Counted from the first letter of the stretch, positions 1 through 6,287 are shown. The stretch: DNA of 8,187 nt from JBBDXI01 sp040902425 (GCA_040902425.1 JBBDXI010000015.1:1-8187), one strand, 5' to 3'. The notes: generated by a model from the sequence alone, not told the origin. Numbers and translations are program-made.

Positions 1-5
1 TGCCA

Positions 6-41
6 GGGGCGCAGCGAGTCGCGCAGCGACGAGCCAGCCCC
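6..41. repeat. Nested hairpin-forming repeat upstream of the RidA gene
   Basis: The 9-base word GCGCAGCGA occurs at 9-17 and again at 21-29, a 12-base tandem period. The same stretch can fold: GTCGC at 18-22 pairs with GCGAC at 26-30 around a GCA loop, and GGGGC at 6-10 can pair with GCCCC at 37-41 outside it. No T-run follows, so it is not a textbook intrinsic terminator. It may be a lineage-specific intergenic repeat or the end of the transcript from a gene left of the window. Confidence 0.45.
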
Positions 42-64
42 CGGTTGTGTCCCCCTGTGTGAAC

Positions 65-95
65 CCGCCCGGAGGCCCGAAGGGCCGGAGGGCGG
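65..95. repeat. Perfectly symmetric hairpin element (6 + 5 bp stems)
   Basis: The element reads CCGCCC (65-70), GGA (71-73), GGCCC (74-78), GAA (79-81), GGGCC (82-86), GGA (87-89), GGGCGG (90-95). The two outer hexamers and two inner pentamers are exact reverse complements. The GGA/GGA internal loop could form purine-purine mismatches, and the apical loop is GAA. It lies 58 bases before the RidA start. It has no downstream U-tract, so a role as repeat, mRNA 5' structure or factor-dependent terminator is undecided. Confidence 0.6.
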
Positions 96-152
96 ACGAA
101 CCCACATCGCCCCGCTCCCGCCCAACTACTCTTCTCACCCCGGGAGCCCCTC

Positions 153-593
153 ATGCCCACCCCCGACGCCATCCACTCCTCCCGCGCCGCCGAGCCCGTC
201 GGCCCCTACCCCCACGCCCGCCGCGTCGGCAACCTCCTCTTCCTCTCCGGCATCGGCCCCCGCCGCCGCGGCGACAAGAACATCCCCGGCGTGAAGCTCG
301 ACGCCACCGGCGGCGTCGCCGACTACGACATCGAGCCCCAGGTCCGCGCCGCCCTGGACAACGTCCGCGCTGTCCTCGAAGAGGCCGGCTCCTCCTGGGA
401 CCGCATCGTGGACGCGACGGTCTTCCTCACGAACATGAAGCGCGACTTCCCCAAGTACAACGCGCTCTGGGGCGAGTTCTTCCCGCCGGGGCCGTCGCAG
501 CCGACGCGGACGACCGTCGAGGTCGCCGCCCTCCCGACCGCGGGCAACGCGCCGATCAACTTCGAAGTGAGGGTGGTGGCGACGGTGGGGTGA
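153..593 (+). CDS. RidA/YjgF/UK114-family enamine/imine deaminase, 2-aminomuconate deaminase-like
   Basis: The 146-residue protein covers the whole RidA fold. RidA proteins are cytosolic homotrimers that hydrolyse reactive enamine or imine intermediates, or related substrates, at subunit interfaces. Visible family features are the entry strand with SGIG (32-35), the helix 'QVRAALDNVRAVLEEAG' (63-79), the strand with DATVFLTNM (87-95), and PTRTTVEV (117-124). R119 in that last segment is the carboxylate-binding arginine equivalent to Arg105 of E. coli RidA, and E138 is a plausible partner glutamate. The 'SGIGPRR...IPGV..DATG' segment and 'NALWGEFF' resemble the 2-aminomuconate deaminase branch better than generic RidA, so an aromatic or kynurenine-type catabolic substrate is possible. 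No other catabolic genes are nearby, so the substrate stays open. The ATG is preceded by GGGAG (142-146) six bases upstream, which supports this start. The next gene begins three bases after the stop. Confidence 0.9.
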   Translation: MPTPDAIHSSRAAEPVGPYPHARRVGNLLFLSGIGPRRRGDKNIPGVKLDATGGVADYDIEPQVRAALDNVRAVLEEAGSSWDRIVDATVFLTNMKRDFPKYNALWGEFFPPGPSQPTRTTVEVAALPTAGNAPINFEVRVVATVG

Positions 594-596
594 CGT

Positions 597-1280
597 ATGA
601 GACTTCCGGGCCGGAGGGGCTACGGTCGGCTGCTCGTGGCTGTGAGCGCCCTGCTCGCGGGCGGCGCTGCGATGAGCGTGCTGTCGGCCTGGGCGCTCTG
701 GGGGTGGGTGAGCTCGAACCGACCGGCGTCGGTAGAGGAGCGAGCCTTGCAGCCCGGGGAGATCACCGGGTGGCCGTATTGGGTGCCCGACACTTGGCCC
801 CTCTGGTCAGAGGTGGAGGGGAGTGGGCGGGGATCGGGTGTCGAAGCGCGGTGGCTCTGGCTGGTGGTAGGGAGGGTGCAGGAAGCGAGATGGGGCTCCG
901 AGTACGCCTCAACCCTGCGGGCCGAGGTGGGCTTGCCGATGCGCGCTCTTGCGCTCGAGGGAGGTCACGGACCGGGGCTGGCGCCCAGGCCGGGGTACGG
1001 ACTCGCGCCCGCGCCGGGGCTGCTGGGCGGTTTGCATGTCAAGAGGGGGGGGACATGGACCGTGGACTACCTGCCGATCTCGCCCGCATGGCCCGGATTT
1101 GCCGTGAACTCGATCTTCTATGCCGTAGCGCTGTACGGGACCTGGCGCGGAGTCCGAGCCGCCGTGCGGCGGTGGCGAGTCATGCCGGGCACTTGCCCCT
1201 GCGGGTACAGCCTTGTTGGTCTGCGTGGGGGCGCTCCATGCCCGGAGTGTGGCCGGTCGACAGCTCCTTCGGGCTCCTAG
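597..1280 (+). CDS. Small two-helix membrane protein with C-terminal zinc ribbon, function unknown
   Basis: The 227-residue protein has an N-terminal hydrophobic segment (about 11-38), an extracytoplasmic-looking loop rich in W, G and P, and a second hydrophobic segment (about 163-184). A basic stretch 'RAAVRRWR' and a C-terminal ribbon with C200, C202, C215 and C218 follow, probably cytoplasmic. Ribbons of the form 'CxxCGYxLxG...CPECG' are common at the ends of small planctomycete membrane proteins. Here the first knuckle is CPC rather than CxxC, one residue short, so metal binding may be altered. The start ATG lies three bases after the RidA stop, so the two are probably cotranscribed, although no functional link is evident. 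The codons end more often in G than those of the RidA gene. The stop codon TAG (1278-1280) is interleaved with that of the convergent Fic gene. I do not recognise a named family. Confidence 0.75.
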   Translation: MRLPGRRGYGRLLVAVSALLAGGAAMSVLSAWALWGWVSSNRPASVEERALQPGEITGWPYWVPDTWPLWSEVEGSGRGSGVEARWLWLVVGRVQEARWGSEYASTLRAEVGLPMRALALEGGHGPGLAPRPGYGLAPAPGLLGGLHVKRGGTWTVDYLPISPAWPGFAVNSIFYAVALYGTWRGVRAAVRRWRVMPGTCPCGYSLVGLRGGAPCPECGRSTAPSGS

Positions 1281-1885
1281 TCCGTGCTGTCCTTGCGCAC
1301 AAACCGCTCGTGCAGCGCGATCAGCTTCGTGCGGTCGCCCCGGTCGGCGGCCCGGATGGCTTCGAGGTATTCGCCGCGGATCACGCTCGCCGTGCCGATG
1401 GTCGCTTCCGGCCACTCGGTGGGCTCCGAGCCGTGCAGCCGAAGCCAGATGTTCGCCAGCATCCGCGCCCACCGGCCGTTGCCGTTGAGGAACGGATGGA
1501 TGCGCACCGCACCGTGGTGCAACCGCGCCGCCTGCTCCAGCAGCGGCATGCCGGAGGCCTCCCACGCCCGCAGGTCCTCGGCAAGGCTGTGCAGATCGGC
1601 CTCGATCTGCGCTGGCAGCGAGCCCAGATTCGTCTCGCGCCGCCGCAGCTCGCCCGCCCACGACCAGACCCGCCCGAACATCTCGCGGTGCAGCCGCCGT
1701 ATCCACGGCACGTCGAATCGCGCACTCCGGCGCGAGGGCCGACCGGCGACATACTTCACCATCGCCCGCCGGATGCTGGCCGCCTCCGCCGCATCCAGGT
1801 CCGCCCGGGTGCGGATCGCCGGGAGGCGCAGGCCCGAGAGATCATCGAGCGGCGTCTGTCCCGGGATGGGTGGGTCGGGTTGCAT
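1277..1885 (-). CDS. Fic-domain protein (probable AMP transferase), mobile mystery protein B-like
   Basis: The 202-residue protein carries the full Fic motif HPFLNGNGRWAR at 130-141, matching HxFx(D/N)GNGRxxR. H130 is the catalytic base, N134 the metal-ligand position and R141 a phosphate binder. A flap-like segment 'RRRETNLGSLPAQI' (81-94) precedes it, and the C-terminal helix follows. Fic proteins usually transfer AMP from ATP to a Ser, Thr or Tyr of a target protein. The N-terminus 'GQTPLDDLSGLRLPAIRTRADL' fits the 'mobile mystery protein B' family. Translation was started at M84 of a longer open frame, because the upstream part is arginine-rich shadow of the XRE gene and homology begins at 'PIPGQTPLDD'. 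I see no clear inhibitory (S/T)xxxE(G/N) helix at either end. The XRE gene ends 67 bases upstream in the same direction, so the pair is probably one operon. The TAG stop overlaps the convergent neighbour's stop. Confidence 0.88.
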   Translation of the reverse strand: MQPDPPIPGQTPLDDLSGLRLPAIRTRADLDAAEAASIRRAMVKYVAGRPSRRSARFDVPWIRRLHREMFGRVWSWAGELRRRETNLGSLPAQIEADLHSLAEDLRAWEASGMPLLEQAARLHHGAVRIHPFLNGNGRWARMLANIWLRLHGSEPTEWPEATIGTASVIRGEYLEAIRAADRGDRTKLIALHERFVRKDSTD

Positions 1886-1952
1886 GGAGCATCGTCGAGC
1901 GAACGACAGCGCCGCAACAGCATCGCCGCGACAGCGCCGGATGGGCAACTCG

Positions 1953-2339
1953 TTACGGCGCCCACAGGCGACGCCGCGGCCCGGCGAGGAGTTCGTGGTA
2001 CGACTCTTCCACGAGGCGCCGGTACGTCTTCGCATCCACCGCCTGGCTCTCCAGGGCGCTCGTGCCCTGCACCAGCCGCGCAACCTGCTCGGCCTTGCGA
2101 CGGGCCTCGCGCCGGCACATCTCGTGGGCATCAACTTCTTCGTGGAGGCCGAGCGTCACGCCAAGCGCGCCCGCGACCGCGGCGACGTTCGCGATCGACG
2201 CATCCGGGGCGCGACCCCCCAGGATCCGCTTGACCGTGGGCTCCGAGACACCGCTGCGCTCCGCGAGCGCGGGAAAGGTCATGCCCAGTTCGCGGCGGCG
2301 ACCGTCGAAAAGCGTCGAGAGTGGGGCCTGCTGGACCAT
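1953..2339 (-). CDS. XRE-type helix-turn-helix regulator, mobile mystery protein A-like, partner of Fic
   Basis: The 128-residue protein has an XRE/Cro-type helix-turn-helix at about 13-63, with 'TFPALAERSGVSEPTVKRIL' (21-40) as the DNA-binding core. A conserved-looking basic helical tail follows: 'CRREARRKAEQVARLVQGTS', then 'ALESQ', and a C-terminal 'ELLAGPRRRLW'. That tail resembles the mobile mystery protein A family, which is normally paired with Fic protein B; here the protein is somewhat short at the N-terminus. It probably represses its own promoter and may neutralise or tune Fic, either directly or by setting its level. 'TSALES' (93-98) is one residue away from the Fic-inhibitory consensus (S/T)xxxE(G/N), which is suggestive only. 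The ATG at 2339-2337 lies just past the predicted transcription start, so the message may be leaderless. The next in-frame ATG is M20, too late to keep the full domain. Confidence 0.85.
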   Translation of the reverse strand: MVQQAPLSTLFDGRRRELGMTFPALAERSGVSEPTVKRILGGRAPDASIANVAAVAGALGVTLGLHEEVDAHEMCRREARRKAEQVARLVQGTSALESQAVDAKTYRRLVEESYHELLAGPRRRLWAP

Positions 2340-2344
2340 GACGG

Positions 2345-2372
2345 ATCATATACAATACGATTCAAGAGTCAA
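2345..2372 (-). promoter_or_regulatory. Sigma70-like promoter of the XRE-Fic operon
   Basis: Read on the minus strand, TTGACT (2372-2367) is a -35 box with five of six consensus bases. TATGAT (2350-2345) is a -10 box with five of six, and the spacer is 16 bases. It sits in the only clearly AT-rich patch of the window, between the stop of the upstream membrane gene and the XRE start. A start six to eight bases beyond the -10 would fall at about 2337-2339, on the XRE ATG itself. Confidence 0.75.
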
Positions 2373-2379
2373 TCGGATT
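2345..2379. promoter_or_regulatory. Overlapping palindromes, probable XRE operator
   Basis: Three overlapping inverted repeats cover the promoter. The first, 2345-2361, has the symmetric form ATCnTATnnnATAnGAT and spans the -10 box. The second, 2359-2374, has the form GATTnA....TnAATC and covers the -35. The third, 2371-2379, is AATC-G-GATT. Half-sites GAT/ATC recur every 13 to 14 bases. This arrangement fits cooperative binding of XRE dimers and autorepression. The binding protein is inferred from position only. Confidence 0.55.
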
Positions 2380-2426
2380 ATTAGTGATCCTTCTTTAGCT
2401 GTCCAACGCCGATAAGAACGGTCAAT

Positions 2427-3548
2427 TCAGGCGGTAGCAGGCCCGAGGCCGGACCGGAATGCGGCCTGCGCGCGAGCCCGCCACGCCAGCAGCGTCAACT
2501 CAAACACCACCCACGCCCCCAGCAGCGGCACCAGCCACCATCCCCGCGGGTCCAGCGCCGCGGCAAGGCGCGCGGCAAGCTCCTCAGCGTTGCCCTTCCA
2601 AAGGGCCTTGGCCACGCCGACCACCAGGTGCGGCCGCGCGAGCGGACGCCAGCCGCCGGCGCGGTGCCAGGCGAGGCCGCGCTCGCCCTTCTTCGCCGCG
2701 GCGATCAGGACGCGGTCGGCGGCCAGGGTCGCGGCGTCGTCGGCGGCTCGCGCGGTGCCCTTGACCAGGTCGGTTCCGTGCCTGCCGCTCACGTGCAGGG
2801 CGAAAGCGCCGGCCGGGTTCCGCTCCACGAACCGGGCCAGCTTCGCCACATCCTCCGGCGTCTCCGCGTGCCGCAGCAGCCGCGCCGCCCCGCCCGGCGA
2901 GGCCTTCTCCGCGAGCGTCTTCACATCCCGGCAGAACGCCAGCAGCGCATCCTTGTTCGCCGACTTCGCGGCCCTGAGCACCCACTCCCCCAGGCCCCGC
3001 GTCATCGCCCCCGCCTTCCGCGCCGCCTTCAGCAGCGCGGGCACCCAGTCCACCTCGGGGGCCACCGTGGTCGCGACCCCGACGCCCGACAGCACGAGGA
3101 TCAGCTCGTCCGTCTCCCCGTCCACCACCCATCGCCCGCCCTGGATCACCAGGTCTCGGATATCGCCGACGATGAAGAAGTCCGCGGCCACCGCGCCGAT
3201 CAGCGACTCCAGCGAGGTCCCCTGCCCCGAGAGGGCCCCGAGCCCCAGGTCCTTCGCGCGCCGCAGGTAGCTGCCCTGCTCATCCACCGTGGCCGCCCTC
3301 TCCCGCTCGATCGCCGGCTGCGCCTCCGCGTCAGCGCTGGCAAGACCGGCATCGGCGACCATCACAGCCTCGCCGTACCGCCCGGCCGCGCGGAGGTACG
3401 CGACCTCCGCGGCGTAGTCGAAATCCGGCATCGCCGCGAGCTGCAGCCGCGCCAGCCGCGCGCCCGTGTCCGCCGCGACCACCCACAGCAGGAACGCCGC
3501 CAGCGCGAGCCGCAGCAGGCCCCACTTGGCGCGCCACAGGCGGGTCAC
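2427..3548 (-). CDS. Uncharacterised membrane protein with N- and C-terminal helices, partner of DUF4230-like protein
   Basis: The 373-residue protein has a signal-anchor-like helix (about 8-26, 'LLRLALAAFLLWVVAAD') and a C-terminal helix (about 337-356). A 'YLRAAGRYGEAVMVADAGL' segment (51-69) resembles one TPR-like repeat. The most conserved-looking stretch is 'VAADFFIVGDIRDLVIQGGR' (120-139), followed by a glycine-rich hydrophobic patch 'LILVLSGVGVATTVAP' (149-164). The region between is rich in Ala and charged helices. I do not recognise a characterised family or catalytic motif. Translation starts at GTG (3548-3546), which overlaps the upstream gene's TGA in a GTGA junction. That overlap implies translational coupling and roughly matched production with the DUF4230-like protein. 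The membrane topology suggests both anchor the same complex. It ends 87 bases before the XRE start, in the same direction, and no intrinsic terminator is visible, so read-through into XRE-Fic is possible. Confidence 0.8.
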   Translation of the reverse strand: MTRLWRAKWGLLRLALAAFLLWVVAADTGARLARLQLAAMPDFDYAAEVAYLRAAGRYGEAVMVADAGLASADAEAQPAIERERAATVDEQGSYLRRAKDLGLGALSGQGTSLESLIGAVAADFFIVGDIRDLVIQGGRWVVDGETDELILVLSGVGVATTVAPEVDWVPALLKAARKAGAMTRGLGEWVLRAAKSANKDALLAFCRDVKTLAEKASPGGAARLLRHAETPEDVAKLARFVERNPAGAFALHVSGRHGTDLVKGTARAADDAATLAADRVLIAAAKKGERGLAWHRAGGWRPLARPHLVVGVAKALWKGNAEELAARLAAALDPRGWWLVPLLGAWVVFELTLLAWRARAQAAFRSGLGPATA

Positions 3549-4312
3549 GGGCTTCCCCCGGGTGCGCCGGGGGGGGCGGGCGCGGCCGCGGGGCTCTCGC
3601 TCTCGTGCACCGCGACCTCGCGCGTCGCGGCGGCGGGGTCCGCCGGGGCGAGCATGTCGTCGAACTCGACGCGGACCCGCGCCTCGCTCCCGATGAGTTT
3701 CCTCAGCAGGGCCTCGACCTGCTCGCGGGTCGTCGCGTGGACGAACCGGGCATCCTCATCCGAAAGCCGGATCTCCCGCGCCAGCGCCGACAGGTCGCGC
3801 CGAGCCAGCCCGAGGTAGTACTCCCCCGCCCGCGAACGCAGCCGCATCCACCCGACCTCGACCTCCACCTGCTCGGAATCCGTGCAGACCTCCGTCGCGA
3901 TCCGCTGCGGGCGCGGGATGCGGACCAGCCACGACTTCTCCAGCGGGCTGAAGGCAACCGAGGACGCCGACAGCCGCGAGAGGTCCGCGCCGTAGAGCAG
4001 CCGCACCGGCGCTGTGACCTTCGCCTGCACCAGCCCGCGCCAACTGTCGTCGGCCGAGTCCGACGTCACGCTCGTGTTCACCTCGACGGTGACGAGCTTC
4101 ATCGCGCGGATGGACTGCGCAACCCCGGCGACGGGCCGGGCCGCTTCCGCGTCGTCGATGAGGACGCTGCGGATCGCCCCGCGCTCCACCGCCCTCATAT
4201 AGAGCAGCAGCCCCCCGAACACCGCCCCGGCCAGCGCCAGCGGCACGAGCGGCCATCGCCGGCGCACCCGCGCGTGCTCAACCCGATCGGGGGCTCTGCG
4301 GAACAGACCCAT
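3545..4312 (-). CDS. DUF4230-like single-pass membrane protein
   Basis: The 255-residue protein has a basic cytoplasmic start, one transmembrane helix (about 21-40) and a long extracytoplasmic domain. The domain opens with 'SIRAMKLVTVEVNTSVTS', continues with 'VTAPVRLLYGADLSRLSAS' and 'KSWLVRIPRPQRIATEV', and ends in a helix with 'ATTREQVEALLRKLI'. This order (early Leu-Val-Thr strand, 'YGADLSRL', then 'V.IP.P.I') is what I associate with DUF4230, a family without an assigned reaction. The last 30 residues are Pro/Ala-rich and disordered. The ATG at 4312 is directly preceded by an in-frame GTG at 4315, which could serve instead. GGA at 4324-4322 is a weak ribosome site compatible with either. 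The stop overlaps the next gene's GTG by four bases, so the two form a coupled pair. The promoter is not clear; TAGATT (4356-4351, minus) is a poor candidate. Confidence 0.72.
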   Translation of the reverse strand: MGLFRRAPDRVEHARVRRRWPLVPLALAGAVFGGLLLYMRAVERGAIRSVLIDDAEAARPVAGVAQSIRAMKLVTVEVNTSVTSDSADDSWRGLVQAKVTAPVRLLYGADLSRLSASSVAFSPLEKSWLVRIPRPQRIATEVCTDSEQVEVEVGWMRLRSRAGEYYLGLARRDLSALAREIRLSDEDARFVHATTREQVEALLRKLIGSEARVRVEFDDMLAPADPAAATREVAVHESESPAAAPAPPGAPGGSP

Positions 4313-4410
4313 CACGCGGATTCCATCGGCGGTACGGTCGTTGCCGGGCGAATCTAGGCCCCGCGCCCGGGCCCGTCTGGCACCCGCGTTTCGGCGTCAG
4401 GAGTGCGGGT

Positions 4411-4530
4411 TTTCAACGCGAAGGCCGCGAAGATCGCGAAGGACGAATGGAAAACAGTGGGTCCGCCGTCTCCTCCCCCCTCTCCTCTCTTCTTCGTCCT
4501 CTTCGCGTCCTTCGGACCTTCGCGTTCAAA
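4411..4530. repeat. 37-bp imperfect inverted repeat with internal 9-bp tandem units
   Basis: The left arm (4411-4447) and the reverse complement of the right arm (4493-4530) share TTTnAACGCGAAGG, then CGCGAAG, then GACGAA, with few mismatches and a 45-base loop. The left arm is built of CGCGAAGGC, CGCGAAGAT and CGCGAAGGA (4417-4443), a 9-base tandem unit. The loop is pyrimidine-rich (about 4468-4500). It occupies the 259-base gap between the rimO stop and the start of the DUF4230-like gene and has no open frame of note. It looks like a dispersed palindromic element and could also end the rimO transcript. Confidence 0.75.
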
Positions 4531-4571
4531 GTGACGCGCGCCCGTCCGCCTGATGCGCGGCGTGCGCAGCG

Positions 4572-6287
4572 TTACTTGAGCACCTTCAGCGTCGTCCGCT
4601 TCTCCAGCTCCGCCACCGGCCGCGCGATCAGGTCGTACCCGTCGCTGGCAACCACCGTGCAGGGGACCAGCTCGCCGGGGGCCAGCCGCTCGCGCGACTG
4701 GATGTACGTCACGGCGTCGATCATCGGGGCCTGGAAGTAGGCGCGGCCGCGGTAGAGGCGGCCGCCCTTGCCGACGCCGGCGGTGGCGAGGCCCTCGCTC
4801 TTCGCCGGCTCGTCGATCAGCACGTCGAAGCGCACGCCGCCGGCCGCGGGCTTCGACCCGTCGAACGGCTCGGCAAGGTCCGCCGCCTGCTCGAAGGCCA
4901 GCCGCTGCTGGAGGGCCATGATCTCGCCCTTGCGGCGGGCCTTGACCTCGGGCGGCACGGCCAGCGCGGGGTCCGCCTCCATGGTGCCGGCGGGTGTGCC
5001 GGGCTCGGGCGAGTACTCGAAGACGCCCAGCGCCTCGAACGCCGACTCCTCGACGAACGCGAGGAGCTCCCGGTGGTCGTCCTCGGTCTCGCCCGGGAAG
5101 CCGCTGATGAACGTCGTGCGGATCGCCATGCCGGGGGTCCGCTCGCGCAGGCGGGCGATCAGCCGCCGCTGCTGGGCCGCCGAGACGCGCCGTCGCATCG
5201 CCGTGAGCACCCGGTCGGAGGCGTGCTGGAGCGGGATGTCGATGTAGGGCAGCACGACGCCCTCGGCGCAGAGCGCGGCGAAGGCGTCGATCATCTCATC
5301 CGAGAAGTTGCTCGGGTAGGCGTACATCAGGCGCACCCAGCCGGCCTTGCTGGTCGCCTTCACGGTGTCGGCGACGGCGCGGAGCATGGCGGGCATGCCC
5401 GGGCCGCCCAGGTCGTCGCCGTAGCTGGTGGTGTCCTGGCCGATCAGGTTCAGCTCGAACGCCCCGTCGAGCAGCAGCTCGCGGGCCTCGGCGGTGATGC
5501 GGTCCAGCGGCTTGCTCCGCATCTTCCCGCGGATGCCGGGGATGGTGCAGAACGCGCAGTTCTGGTTGCACCCCTCGCTGATGCGGAGGTACGCGTAGTG
5601 GCGGGGCGTCAGGCGCAGGCGCGCCGAGTCGTCCTCGAAGTAGCCGATGCCCTTGCCGTCCTTGCCGTTGACAGTGAGCCCGGCCGTGGACCGGCCGCGG
5701 GCCCTGGCGGCCTGCAGGGCGTTGCCGGCGATCCAGTACCTGGGCGTGTCGGCGCTGTGGGGCGAAGCATCGGCTCGGAGAGCCGACCCACCCCGGACCG
5801 CCTCGACGATGTGGTCGCGGTCAAACACGCCGATCATGGCGTCGATGCCCGGGGCCCACTCGAGCATGCGGGCGCGGTGGCGCTGGACGAGGCAGCCGGC
5901 GACGACGACGCGCTTGACCTCGCCGCGGGCCTTGGCCTCGAGGGCCTCGCGGATCACGCCGAGCGACTCGTCCTTCGAGGCTTCGAGGAACCCGCAGGTG
6001 TTGACGACGACGGCGTCGGCGCCGGCGAAGGAGCCGGCGGCCGCGGGGTCGTAGGAGAGCGGGGTGATGCCGTCCTCCGCGAGGAGGCCGAGCATCTTCT
6101 CGGAATCGACGAGGTTCTTCGGGCAGCCGAGGCTGACGAAGGAGACGGTGCGGACGGCGGGCGCGGGGGGGGCGGGCGCGGGGGATGTGCGGCTGGAAGT
6201 CGGCACGGGGGCGAAGTTTAGGCGGTAGGGTGGTTGGGCCGTCCGCGCTCCCGCACCGGTTGGCCGCGAGGGGGGCGGGGGGCGCAT
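4572..6287 (-). CDS. rimO: Ribosomal protein S12 methylthiotransferase RimO
   Basis: RimO is a radical-SAM enzyme that methylthiolates the conserved aspartate (Asp88 in E. coli) of ribosomal protein S12, using two [4Fe-4S] clusters. The N-terminal methylthiotransferase domain shows C55 in 'SLGCPKNLVDSEKML', C98 in 'NTCGF' and C132 in 'VAGCLVQR'. The radical-SAM triad C240, C244, C247 lies in 'SEGCNQNCAFC'. A C-terminal TRAM domain (about 485-571) ends with the RimO-type 'GYDLIARPV'. At 571 residues it is longer than the E. coli enzyme (441), through a Pro-rich start and a spacer of about 60 residues (164-224) before 'LTPRHYAYLRISEGC'. The ATG at 6287 is favoured by GGAAAG (6301-6296). A GTG at 6206 would give 544 residues and remains possible, since homology only starts near residue 46. 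The orphan MshEN gene lies 54 bases upstream in the same direction. Confidence 0.95.
   Translation of the reverse strand: MRPPPPSRPTGAGARTAQPPYRLNFAPVPTSSRTSPAPAPPAPAVRTVSFVSLGCPKNLVDSEKMLGLLAEDGITPLSYDPAAAGSFAGADAVVVNTCGFLEASKDESLGVIREALEAKARGEVKRVVVAGCLVQRHRARMLEWAPGIDAMIGVFDRDHIVEAVRGGSALRADASPHSADTPRYWIAGNALQAARARGRSTAGLTVNGKDGKGIGYFEDDSARLRLTPRHYAYLRISEGCNQNCAFCTIPGIRGKMRSKPLDRITAEARELLLDGAFELNLIGQDTTSYGDDLGGPGMPAMLRAVADTVKATSKAGWVRLMYAYPSNFSDEMIDAFAALCAEGVVLPYIDIPLQHASDRVLTAMRRRVSAAQQRRLIARLRERTPGMAIRTTFISGFPGETEDDHRELLAFVEESAFEALGVFEYSPEPGTPAGTMEADPALAVPPEVKARRKGEIMALQQRLAFEQAADLAEPFDGSKPAAGGVRFDVLIDEPAKSEGLATAGVGKGGRLYRGRAYFQAPMIDAVTYIQSRERLAPGELVPCTVVASDGYDLIARPVAELEKRTTLKVLK
5770..5786. 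repeat. Perfect palindrome inside the rimO spacer region
   Basis: TCGGCTC (5770-5776), GGA (5777-5779) and GAGCCGA (5780-5786) form a 7-bp stem with a three-base loop. It falls in rimO codons 168-173, within the extra spacer that separates the methylthiotransferase and radical-SAM domains. The position suggests a mobile or repetitive palindrome tolerated in frame. It may also be a chance product of high GC. Confidence 0.5.

Noticed and set aside
1886..2134. N-terminal extension of the Fic protein by 83 residues
   Set aside because: The extension is Arg-rich, overlaps the XRE coding sequence in another frame, and Fic family homology begins just after M84.
47..2233. A 728-codon open frame on the plus strand spanning the RidA, zinc-ribbon and Fic/XRE region
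   Set aside because: Its product is Arg/Pro/Gly-rich low-complexity sequence, and it overlaps four better-supported genes in other frames. Long stop-free frames are expected at this GC content.
5073..6221. A 382-codon open frame opposite rimO
   Set aside because: It is an antisense shadow of rimO with Gly/Ala/Arg/Val-biased composition and no domain pattern.
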